Assembly: GCA_025965495.1 (NCBI GenBank)
Contig: JAOPWW010000136.1
Location: 1-9,609 of the forward strand
DNA length: 9,609 nucleotides
Reading direction: 5' to 3'
DNA from: Frankiales bacterium
GTDB lineage: Bacteria > Actinomycetota > Actinomycetes > Mycobacteriales > SCTD01
In this document: one piece after another, positions 1 through 6,629 of the stretch
Layout of the letters: each line of letters starts with the position of its first letter
Position numbering within the stretch: the stretch's first letter is position 1
Translations under genes and position numbers: made by a program
The notes under the pieces: model-generated
The model's input: only the letters and a program-made list of their open reading frames with translations
The model's database searches: none
What the model was told of the DNA's origin: nothing

Positions 1-294
1 GCCAAGGAGGTCCGCGCCGGGACGCAGCTGGCCCGCGGCGTCGTCGACGCCCTCGAGCGGATCAGCGGCATGGTCGACGAGACGACGACGGCCGCCAAGG
101 AGATCTCCATCGCGACGCAGCAGCAGCGGTCGGCCTCCGACCAGGTCGTCGCGGCGATGACGCAGGTGTCGGACGTCTCCCGCCAGTACGCCGTCGGCTC
201 CCGCCAGGCGGCGGCTGCGGCCGCCCAGCTCAACGTGCTAGCGGCCGAGCTCCGCGGGTCGATCAGCCAGTTCAAGGTCGGCGCCGGCGCATGA
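1..294 (+). CDS. Methyl-accepting chemotaxis protein, C-terminal fragment
   Basis: The frame is open from base 1 to the TGA at 292-294 and gives the last 97 residues of a protein that starts outside the window. It is an Ala/Gln/Ser-rich amphipathic helix with the heptad pattern of the C-terminal arm of an MCP signalling domain; the stretch IATQQQRSASDQVVAAMTQV is typical of the helix carrying Gln/Glu methylation sites. It ends in an unstructured Gly/Ala tail without the NWETF-type pentapeptide that tethers CheR/CheB in enterobacteria. MCPs form receptor arrays with CheW and CheA, and the next gene is a CheA overlapping this stop codon, which supports the assignment. The sensor, membrane and HAMP parts cannot be seen, so ligand and topology are unknown. 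Confidence 0.88.
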   Translation, partial: AKEVRAGTQLARGVVDALERISGMVDETTTAAKEISIATQQQRSASDQVVAAMTQVSDVSRQYAVGSRQAAAAAAQLNVLAAELRGSISQFKVGAGA

Positions 295-2669
295 ACTGGG
301 GGGACGACCCCGAGCTGATCGCGACCTTCCGCGCGGAGGTCGAGGAGCGGCTCGCCAGCCTGCAGAGCGGACTGCTCGCGCTGGAGTCGCACAGCAGCCC
401 GCGGCAGGTCGTGGCCGGCCTGTTCCGGGACGCCCACACGGTCAAGGGCTCGGCGCGGATGCTCGGCCTCGACGGCGTCCTGCGGGTCGCGCACAACCTC
501 GAGGACCTGCTCGGCGCCCTGCGGGACGGCCGCTTCCCCGTTCGCCGCGACCTCGTCGACCTGCTGCTCGCATCGTGCGACGGGATCGGCCGCGCCGTCG
601 CGGGCGAGCTGACCGACGGTGCGCTGCAGCCGCTGGTCGACGCCCTGGCCGCCGCCGTCGGGGGCGAGGAGCCGGTCGCCGTGCCGGCGCTCGACGTCGC
701 TGCGCCGACCGTCGCGGTGCTCCCGCAGCCGGCCCCGGTGGTGGGCGGCTTCGGCTCGTTCCAGGCCTTCGGGCCCCCGAGCCTCCTGCACCAGGGCCTC
801 CCGGCCGCGCCGGACAGCAGGACGCAGCAGCCGGGGGAGGCTCAGCCCGCCCCGGACGTCCTGCAGCAGGGTCCACCGGCCGCGGGGGACGGCAGGACGC
901 ACGCTCCGGTCCCTGTCGCAGCTCGCCCCGACGCCGCCGTCCCGGCCCAGCGCGGGTCCAGCGACAGCGTCCGGGTCGCGGCCGGCAAGGTCTACGACCT
1001 GCTCGACGTCGTCGGGGAGGCCGACCTCGGCGCGCGGCGGGTCGAGCGGACCGCCGTCACCCTGCTCGCCCAGACCGCCGAGCAGCAGCGCTGGGCCTCC
1101 GCCCTGCGCGCCGCCGCCGCCCGCTCCGACACCGTCCTGCCGCCCGAGGTCGTGCTCGCCCTGCACCGCCTGCTCGGCGCCTCCGAGGAGGTCAGTGCCG
1201 GCGTCCGTGGCCTGCGCGAGCTCGTCGAGGGCTCGCGCGGCGCGATGGCGCTCGTCCGCGACGGCGCCATGGGCCTGGCGATGGTGCCGGTGCGACGTGC
1301 CTTCGCGCCGCTGCCGAGGATCGCCCGCGACGTCGCCGTCGCCACGGGCAAGGACCTGCGCATCGTCACGACCGGCGAGGACGTCGAGCTCGACAAGCAG
1401 GTGCTCGACGGCGTCGCCGACGCGCTCAAGCACCTGGTGATCAACGCCGTGGACCACGGCTGCGAGACCCCGGCCGCCCGCCGCGCCGCCGGCAAGCCCG
1501 AGCAGGCGGTCGTCACGGTCAGCGCCCGCAGCGTCGGCGGGACCGTCGTGGTCGAGGTGTCCGACGACGGCGCCGGCGTCGACGAGGAGCGGGTCCGCAG
1601 CAAGGCCGTGGCCCTCGGCCTGCTGCCCGCCGACAGCGCCCTGGCCGGACCCCCGCTGCTCGGTCTGCTGTTCACCCCCGACTTCTCCACCGCGAGCACC
1701 GTCACGGCGACGTCCGGCCGCGGCGTCGGCCTCGACGTCGTGCGCGACGCCGTCGAGGAGCTCGGCGGCTCGGTCGAGGTGTTCAGCGAGCGGGGGAGCG
1801 GCACCGCGTTCGTGCTGACCCTGCCGGTGACGCTCGGCGTGCTGCGCTGCCTGGTGGCCCGGGTCGGCGACGAGCGGTACGCCGTGCCGGTGCCCGGCGT
1901 CGTCGAGTCGCTGTCGCTGCGGGACGCCCAGGTGCGCACGTTCGCGGGCGCGACCGTCGTCGTGCGGCACGGCGTCTCGGTCCCCCTGCTCGACCTCGGC
2001 GCGGCTCTCGGGCTGTCCCGCGCGCCCGGCGACGAGCCCCGCGCGGCCCTCGTGGTCCGACACGGCGGCGGCCAGGTCGCGTGGGCCGTCGACCGGCTCG
2101 AGGGCGAGTCCGAGCTCGTGGTGAAGGACCTCGGCAGCTTCCTCGGCCGCGTGCCCCACATCGCCGGCGCCACCATCGACGGCGACGGCTCGGTCGTGTG
2201 CCTGCTCGACCTGCGCGAGCTCGCCGAGACCTCCACCGGGGGCCTGCCGCTCGTGTCCCCCCTGGTGCAGCGGGCCGCCCCGACCGTCACCCACGCGCGC
2301 CGCCCCCGGGTGCTCGTCGTCGAGGACTCGGTCGGCGTCCGGGAGCTCGAGCGGGTGATCCTCGAGGGCGCCGGCTACCAGGTCGAGACCGCCGTCGACG
2401 GCCTCGACGGCGCCTCCCGCCTGCGCGACGACCCGGCCGACCTCGTGCTGTCCGACGTCGAGATGCCGGGCATGGACGGCTTCGACCTGACCCGGACGAT
2501 CCGCCGGACGGCCGGCTGGGAGAACGTGCCCGTGGTGATCATGACGTCGCGCGGTGAGGACCACGCGCGGGAGGCGGGCCTCGAGGCCGGCTGCTCGGCG
2601 TACCTGCTCAAGCACGAGTTCGACCAGGAGCAGCTCGTGTCCACGGTCCGCCGACTGGTAGGGAGGTAG
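291..2669 (+). CDS. cheA: Hybrid chemotaxis histidine kinase CheA with C-terminal receiver domain
   Basis: 792 aa. An N-terminal Hpt domain (about 1-110) has the AHTVKGSARMLG motif with phospho-acceptor His49. An Ala/Pro-rich linker (about 122-220) stands where the CheY-binding P2 domain would be. Then come the P3 dimerisation helices (about 224-345), the CheA ATPase (N box HLVINAVDHG 381-390 with Asn385; G1 box DDGAGVD 425-431; G2 box SGRGVGLD 475-482), a CheW-like coupling domain (about 516-650) and a receiver (about 673-792; acidic pair Glu678/Asp679, phospho-acceptor Asp722, Thr752, Lys774). All catalytic signatures are intact. It should autophosphorylate under receptor control and pass phosphate to its own receiver and/or the downstream regulator. 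The ATG at 291 overlaps the MCP stop as ATGA, implying translational coupling; no good Shine-Dalgarno is seen. The layout recalls FrzE-type CheA-CheY fusions rather than E. coli CheA. Confidence 0.95.
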   Translation: MNWGDDPELIATFRAEVEERLASLQSGLLALESHSSPRQVVAGLFRDAHTVKGSARMLGLDGVLRVAHNLEDLLGALRDGRFPVRRDLVDLLLASCDGIGRAVAGELTDGALQPLVDALAAAVGGEEPVAVPALDVAAPTVAVLPQPAPVVGGFGSFQAFGPPSLLHQGLPAAPDSRTQQPGEAQPAPDVLQQGPPAAGDGRTHAPVPVAARPDAAVPAQRGSSDSVRVAAGKVYDLLDVVGEADLGARRVERTAVTLLAQTAEQQRWASALRAAAARSDTVLPPEVVLALHRLLGASEEVSAGVRGLRELVEGSRGAMALVRDGAMGLAMVPVRRAFAPLPRIARDVAVATGKDLRIVTTGEDVELDKQVLDGVADALKHLVINAVDHGCETPAARRAAGKPEQAVVTVSARSVGGTVVVEVSDDGAGVDEERVRSKAVALGLLPADSALAGPPLLGLLFTPDFSTASTVTATSGRGVGLDVVRDAVEELGGSVEVFSERGSGTAFVLTLPVTLGVLRCLVARVGDERYAVPVPGVVESLSLRDAQVRTFAGATVVVRHGVSVPLLDLGAALGLSRAPGDEPRAALVVRHGGGQVAWAVDRLEGESELVVKDLGSFLGRVPHIAGATIDGDGSVVCLLDLRELAETSTGGLPLVSPLVQRAAPTVTHARRPRVLVVEDSVGVRELERVILEGAGYQVETAVDGLDGASRLRDDPADLVLSDVEMPGMDGFDLTRTIRRTAGWENVPVVIMTSRGEDHAREAGLEAGCSAYLLKHEFDQEQLVSTVRRLVGR
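783..902 (+). repeat. Two-copy 45-bp palindromic repeat inside the cheA linker
   Basis: Copies at 783-827 and 858-902 start 75 bp apart (25 codons, in frame) and by hand count match at 36 of 45 positions. Each is bounded by a short inverted repeat; in the second copy GTCCTGC at 858-864 faces GCAGGAC near its end. They encode similar peptides, residues 165-179 (LLHQGLPAAPDSRTQ) and 190-204 (VLQQGPPAAGDGRTH), in the disordered linker between Hpt and P3. It may be a duplicated linker segment, or a small palindromic element tolerated in a spacer. Confidence 0.6.
2661..2666 (+). promoter_or_regulatory. Shine-Dalgarno of the receiver-GAF gene, overlapping the cheA stop region
   Basis: GGGAGG lies 6 nt before the ATG at 2673 and directly before the cheA TAG at 2667-2669. 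This is the best ribosome binding site in the window; it fixes the downstream start and indicates a tightly coupled operon. Confidence 0.75.
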
Positions 2670-2672
2670 CCC

Positions 2673-3659
2673 ATGGCCCGCATCGTGATCGCCGACGACA
2701 GCCCGACCCTGCGCCGCATCGTCTCGAGCGTGCTCGAGAAGGCCGGCCACGAGGTCGTCCAGGCCGAGGACGGCATCGGCGCCGTGCAGCAGGTGTTCGC
2801 GCACCAGCCCGACGCCGTCGTGCTCGACGTCCAGATGCCCCGGGTCTCCGGCTTCATCGCCGCGCGCGTGCTCAAGGACGACTGGCAGACGGCGGACATC
2901 CCCGTCGTCATGCTGACCTCCCTCGACGCCGCCTCCGACCGGTACTGGGCCGGGCAGGCCGGCGTCGACCGGTACCTCACCAAGGACTTCGAGGCCCCCG
3001 AGCTCGCCGGCACCCTCGAGGAGGTCCTGCTGGCCGCGCAGGCGTCCCGCGGCGGCCGGCCGCGCCTGGCTGCCGACCCGCTAGAGCTGTCGGAGGAGGA
3101 CGTCCTGTCGAGGGTCTGCGACCTGCTCGACCGCAAGCTGTTCGAGAGCTCGGTCGCCTCCTCCGTCACCGCGATCGCCGCCACCTCCCACGGCCTGGAG
3201 GCCACCGTCGCGGCCCTGCTCGGGGTCGCGCAGCGCTTCGTCGGCTACGACCTCGCGGCCGTCGTGCTCGCCGAGGAGCGGGCTGCCTACGTCGCCGTCG
3301 GCCAGCCCACGGCGCACAGCCACTACGCGCAGTTCGTCGCCGCCGCCACCGAGTCGCTCGCCTCCTACGGCGTGCAGCTCGACCCGAGCGCCCTGTCGGC
3401 CCGGGTCGCGCAGGCCGGCGGGACCCTCGTCGAGGACCCCGACGACCTGCCCGGCGGCGCCGAGTCCGCACCCATGTCGACGTTCCTGTCGATGCCCCTG
3501 CGCGGCCACGGCGGTGCCGTCGTCGGGGTGCTGGCCCTGTCCAGCGCGACCAAGAACGCCTTCGGCGAGACCGCGCTGTCGACGCTGAAGCTCGTGGAGG
3601 GCCCCGCGGCGATCGTCATCGACAACGCCCGTCTCGCGGGGCGCGCCGGTCCCGCCTGA
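2673..3659 (+). CDS. Response regulator with receiver and GAF domains
   Basis: 328 aa. The receiver (about 1-122) is complete: acidic pocket Asp8/Asp9, phospho-acceptor Asp52 in VVLDVQMP, Thr82 and Lys104 (YLTKDF). After a connector with a helical stretch (about 133-170), the C-terminal half (about 165-325) has a GAF-like pattern: helices, strand YDLAAVVLAEERAAYVAVG, a variable loop region, STFLSMPLRGHGGAVVGVLA, then FGETALSTLKLVEGPAAIVIDNARL, the usual closing helix of GAF domains. There is no DNA-binding, GGDEF, EAL or kinase domain. It begins 3 bp after cheA, so it is the obvious phosphate acceptor for that kinase besides the fused receiver. The GAF ligand is unknown; I see no Cys or His pattern pointing to haem or bilin. 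Output may be protein-protein interaction, or phosphate-sink behaviour for the receiver. Confidence 0.87.
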   Translation: MARIVIADDSPTLRRIVSSVLEKAGHEVVQAEDGIGAVQQVFAHQPDAVVLDVQMPRVSGFIAARVLKDDWQTADIPVVMLTSLDAASDRYWAGQAGVDRYLTKDFEAPELAGTLEEVLLAAQASRGGRPRLAADPLELSEEDVLSRVCDLLDRKLFESSVASSVTAIAATSHGLEATVAALLGVAQRFVGYDLAAVVLAEERAAYVAVGQPTAHSHYAQFVAAATESLASYGVQLDPSALSARVAQAGGTLVEDPDDLPGGAESAPMSTFLSMPLRGHGGAVVGVLALSSATKNAFGETALSTLKLVEGPAAIVIDNARLAGRAGPA

Positions 3660-3671
3660 GAGGCGCTCGCC

Positions 3672-3677
3672 TAGCCT
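3672..3677 (+). promoter_or_regulatory. Probable -10 box of a leaderless promoter for the VanW-family gene
   Basis: TAGCCT fits the actinobacterial -10 pattern TAnnnT and is followed by six bases and then the GTG start at 3684, so transcription would begin at or next to the start codon. No Shine-Dalgarno precedes that GTG. No recognisable -35 lies at the expected distance, so this rests on the -10 match, the spacing and the same arrangement at the cysteinyl-tRNA synthetase gene. Confidence 0.5.
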
Positions 3678-3683
3678 GCAGCC

Positions 3684-5408
3684 GTGCCGTCACTGCCCCG
3701 TGTCCTGCTGCTGGCCGTCGGGGGGACCGTCGTCGCTGCCGGTGCCGTCCTCGGCGTCGCGACCGTCGCGTCCGCCGGTGAGGTGCCGCGCGGGGTCACC
3801 CTCGACGGCGTCGACCTCGGCGGCCTGGGCCGCGCCGCGGCGGCCGCGAAGGTGCGCGCCGCCGTCGCCGACCGCACCGCCTCGCTCCCGGTCAAGGCCG
3901 ACGACGTCACCCGTCAGCTCGACCCGGCCGCCGCCGGCCTGTCCCTCGACGTCGACGCCGCCGTCGACGACGCCTTCGGGGGCGGGCCGCTCGACCGCGT
4001 CAAGGGTCTGCTCGGGACCGGGCGCGAGGTCGACGTCCACGGCACGGTCGACGACGCCGCCCTGCGCCGGGCCCTCGGCGACGTGAAGGCCGCCGTCGAC
4101 CGGTCCCCGCGCGAGGGCACGGTCCGGTTCGACGGCACGACCCCGGTCGCCGTCGCGCCGCAGAGCGGTCGCACCCTCGACCTCGACGGCGCCGTCTCGG
4201 CCGTGTCCCAGCACTGGCTGCGGGCCGCCGGGCCGGTCGAGCTCCCCGTGACCCGCAAGGCCGTCACCACCACGCCGGCCTCGGTCCAGGCGGCGCTGAC
4301 CGGCGTCGCCCAGCCCGCGGTCTCCGCCCCCGTCACGGTCCAGGTCGGCGGCAAGGCGCTCGTCGTCCGCGCCGCCGACGTCGCCGCCGCCCTCCGCTTC
4401 AGCCCCGACGCCGACGGTGCGCTCGTCCCCGCCCTGTCCGCGCCGGCCCTCGTGGCCGCCCTCGGGGACCGCGTCGCCGCCGTCGAGCAGGAGCCGGTCG
4501 ACGCCCGGATCCACCTCGTGGGGGGCACGCCGCAGGTGGTCCCCTCGAAGCCCGGCCAGACCCTCGACGCCGCCGCCCTCGTGGCCGCCGTCCAGCCCGC
4601 CCTCACCCGGCCGGCCCCCCGCACCGCCACGGTCGCCCTGGTCGCGTCGCAGCCGTCGCTGACGACGGAGGGGGCACGCTCGCTCGGCGTGAAGGAGGTC
4701 ATCGGGACCTTCACGACGCGCCACCCCTGCTGCGCGCCCCGCGTCACCAACATCCACCGGATCGCGGCCCTGGTGGACGACACGCTCGTCCTGCCGGGGG
4801 AGACCTTCAGCCTCAACGGCGCCGTCGGGCGGCGCACCGCCGACAAGGGCTTCGTCGAGGCGCCGCAGATCCTCGGCGGCGAGTTCGTCAAGGACGTCGG
4901 CGGCGGCGTCAGCCAGTTCGCCACGACGATGTTCAACGCCGTGTTCTTCAGCGGCCTGCAGGACGTCGAGCACAAGCCGCACAGCTACTACATCAGCCGC
5001 TACCCCGAGGGGCGCGAGGCGACGGTGTTCTACCCGAGCGTCGACCTCAAGTGGAAGAACGACAGCGGCCACGGCGTGCTGGTCACGACGTCGACGACCG
5101 GCACCTCCGTCACCGTGACGTTCTACGGGACCAAGCGCTACACCGTCGAGGCGCTGACCGGGCCGCGCACGAACATCACGCCGTTCCAGAAGGAGTACGT
5201 CACGCGGGACGACTGCACGCCGGCGTCGGGCGCGAACGGCTTCGACGTCGTCGTGACCCGGGTGTTCCGGCAGGGCGGCCGGGAGGTCCGGCGGCAGAGC
5301 TTCCGGACCCGGTACAAGCCTGAGCCCAACTTCATATGCGGTCCGCCGCCGGGTGGCGCGAAGGCGGGAGCGTCGGCGGGGGCGTCGAGCGGGGCGAAGG
5401 CGAGGTAG
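3684..5408 (+). CDS. VanW family protein with YoaR-type (PG_binding_4) domains
   Basis: 574 aa. The N-terminus has a hydrophobic segment (about 6-31, ending ASA), a signal peptide or membrane anchor, followed by the family opening RGVTLDGVDLGGLGRAAAAA. Two PG_binding_4/YoaR-like modules follow, each closing in an xGxTLD motif (about 146-170 and 276-300). The VanW domain covers about 335-490, with NIHRIAALVDDTLVLPGETF from Asn356 and DVGGGVSQF at 404-412. Four extracytoplasmic cysteines (349, 350, 511, 552) could form disulfides, and the C-terminus is a Gly/Ala/Ser-rich tail. VanW proteins are named after a gene in VanB-type glycopeptide resistance clusters, but most, as here, have no vancomycin genes nearby; a cell-wall role is likely and the biochemistry is undefined. 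GTG 3684 is chosen from the signal-peptide position and the TAGCCT box just upstream. The chemosensory genes end 24 bp earlier, so it is probably a separate unit. Confidence 0.9.
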   Translation: MPSLPRVLLLAVGGTVVAAGAVLGVATVASAGEVPRGVTLDGVDLGGLGRAAAAAKVRAAVADRTASLPVKADDVTRQLDPAAAGLSLDVDAAVDDAFGGGPLDRVKGLLGTGREVDVHGTVDDAALRRALGDVKAAVDRSPREGTVRFDGTTPVAVAPQSGRTLDLDGAVSAVSQHWLRAAGPVELPVTRKAVTTTPASVQAALTGVAQPAVSAPVTVQVGGKALVVRAADVAAALRFSPDADGALVPALSAPALVAALGDRVAAVEQEPVDARIHLVGGTPQVVPSKPGQTLDAAALVAAVQPALTRPAPRTATVALVASQPSLTTEGARSLGVKEVIGTFTTRHPCCAPRVTNIHRIAALVDDTLVLPGETFSLNGAVGRRTADKGFVEAPQILGGEFVKDVGGGVSQFATTMFNAVFFSGLQDVEHKPHSYYISRYPEGREATVFYPSVDLKWKNDSGHGVLVTTSTTGTSVTVTFYGTKRYTVEALTGPRTNITPFQKEYVTRDDCTPASGANGFDVVVTRVFRQGGREVRRQSFRTRYKPEPNFICGPPPGGAKAGASAGASSGAKAR

Positions 5409-5639
5409 TCCGGGTCGGCCCCTCGGTGCTCCTCCACCGGCACAGCCCGCATCGTGGAGGCGCCTCCGTGATCCACGGCAGTCCGCCCGTCCTGGAGCAC
5501 GGCCGATCAGCCGTCGATCAACTCCTGCCCACGCTGTCTGCGCCGACAACCGGGCGCGCACCTGTCCACAGGTCACCGGTCGTCCCCGGACCGGCCTCGG
5601 CGGCTACCGGACCGGCGGGGAGACCGCGACGCTCGCTGG
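5409..5639. other. Intergenic region with repeat and possible regulatory sites
   Basis: 231 bp without a convincing gene. It holds a weak inverted repeat CCTCCAC/GTGGAGG (5431-5437 and 5454-5460, 16-nt loop), possibly a terminator of the VanW gene but with no T tract. Next come the 52-bp palindromic element (5469-5520), the perfect palindrome ACCTGTCCACAGGT (5560-5573), and a 10-bp direct repeat CCGGACCGGC at 5586-5595 and 5607-5616, one start 21 bp after the other. The last two lie just before the DUF559 gene and could be operator-like. I see no clear -10 box. Confidence 0.5.
5469..5520 (-). repeat. 52-bp REP-like palindromic element, copy 1 (inverted orientation)
   Basis: Begins TGATCCACGGCAG and ends CAGCCGTCGATCA. 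The arms (21 nt each) pair as an imperfect hairpin with a 10-nt loop TCCTGGAGCA; there are mismatches at stem positions 6, 12, 14, 15 and 18. On the minus strand it aligns end to end with copies 2 and 3. It lies between two tandem genes, 60 bp after the VanW stop. Confidence 0.85.
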
Positions 5640-6580
5640 GTGAGTGCCGCACCGCTGCCCGAGCGTCCCCCGCTGCCGCTCGACGCCCTGCTGGCGCTCC
5701 AGGACGGCGTCCTCACGCGCCGGCAGGCCCTGGCGGCCGGCCTCACCCCGGAGGCCTGGGAGTGGCGCCTGCGCCGGAGCTGGCAGGCGCCCACGCCGGG
5801 CGTCGCCGTGGCACACCGAGGGCGGCCGACCGACCGGGAGCTCGCGTGGGCCGCAGTCCTCTGCGGCGGCGCGAGCGCCTGCCTGACCGGTACCTGGGCG
5901 TTGCAGCAGCAGGGCTGGTCCTGGGGTCCGCTCGGCGCCGTCGACGTGCTGGTGGACCGGGACGTGCGGCTGGTCCCGCGCCGGCTGGAGCCGGCGGGGC
6001 TGCTGGTGCGCTACCACCGTTCCGCCCAGGTCTCGCGACTGCGCCACCCCGTGCACCGGCCGCCGGTCGCCCGTGTCGCCGTGGCCGCGCTGCACGCCGC
6101 GTCCTGGGCGGGGACGGACCGCCAGGCGGAGTCGCGGTTGGCGTCGGTCGTGCAGCAGCGGCTCGTGCCGGTCCCCTCGCTCCGCGCCGCTCTCGCCGAA
6201 GCACCACGGCTCCCGCGCCGCGCGGTCCTGCGGGCCCTCCTCGACGACGTCGAGCTCGGCGCTCACGCCCGCTCCGAGCTCGACCTCCTGCGGTTGCTGC
6301 GTCAGGCGCGCCTGCCACGTCCCGACCGGCTGCAGCTGCGGCAGCGCAGCAGCCGGCTCCGCTACCTCGACGCGTGGTGGGAGCGCCAGAGGGTGGTCGT
6401 CGAGGTCGACGGTGCGCACCACCGCTTCGTCGGCCAGTGGGAGGACGACCTGCTGCGCGCGAACGCCGTGCAGGTGGACTCCCTCGCCGATCGCGTCGTC
6501 CTCCTGCGGCTGACGGGCGCGCGGTGCGCCAGGCTTCCCTCGAGGTCGTGGACCTGCTGCGACGGGTCCTGCTCGCGTGA
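5640..6580 (+). pseudogene. DUF559/Vsr-like endonuclease-domain protein, frameshifted near the 3' end
   Basis: Read with one correction this is about 313 aa. The N-terminal part (about 12-80) resembles the winged-helix AbiEi-like segment common in actinobacterial DUF559 proteins. The C-terminal part has the Vsr/DUF559 nuclease core: RYLDAWW with Asp244, EVDGAHH with Glu255, Asp257 and His260/His261, then the helix QWEDDLLRANAVQ and strand VVLLRLTG. After LRLTGAR (about 6521) the opening frame loses the family's ending, but the frame one base back gives VRQASLEVVDLLRRVLLA and a TGA at 6578-6580, exactly the expected end. One missing G near 6522-6524 explains this. Without correction the first frame runs to 6863, translates two repeat elements and overlaps the next gene. 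It may be a real mutation or a sequencing error; nuclease residues lie upstream and are intact. GTG 5640 is provisional, as the ribosome site is weak. The family role is unproven. Confidence 0.78.
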
Positions 6581-6629
6581 TCGACGGAGGATCGCCCGCC
6601 CTGGAGCACGGGCGGACTGCCGTGGATCA
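6578..6629 (+). repeat. 52-bp REP-like palindromic element, copy 2
   Basis: Begins TGATCGACGGAGGATCGCCC, loop CCCTGGAGCA, ends GACTGCCGTGGATCA. The 21-nt arms pair with three mismatches (stem positions 6, 11 and 14) and two G-T wobbles. Its 3' 22 bases match copy 3 and the minus strand of copy 1 exactly. Its first three bases are the TGA stop codon of the frame-corrected DUF559 gene. Confidence 0.87.

Noticed and set aside
3684..5408. Glycopeptide resistance determinant
   Set aside because: VanW-domain proteins are widespread without resistance, and no vanHAX/B, vanRS or vanY genes are seen in the window.
5562..5570. DnaA box (CTGTCCACA, one base from TTGTCCACA)
   Set aside because: A single near-match with no cluster, no AT-rich region and no dnaA or dnaN nearby; better explained as part of the palindrome at 5560-5573.
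3690..5576. 628-aa open frame on the minus strand across the VanW gene
   Set aside because: Long antisense frames are expected at this GC content; the translation is Arg/Gly/Asp-rich with no domain, whereas the plus strand has clear VanW motifs.
6510..6530. Programmed -1 ribosomal frameshift in the DUF559 gene
   Set aside because: No X-XXY-YYZ slippery heptamer is present at the junction; a mutation or sequencing error is simpler.
5336..6580. 414-aa plus-strand frame over the VanW tail and DUF559 gene
   Set aside because: Most of it is low-complexity shadow sequence; only its last 18 or so residues are meaningful, as the shifted C-terminus of the DUF559 protein.
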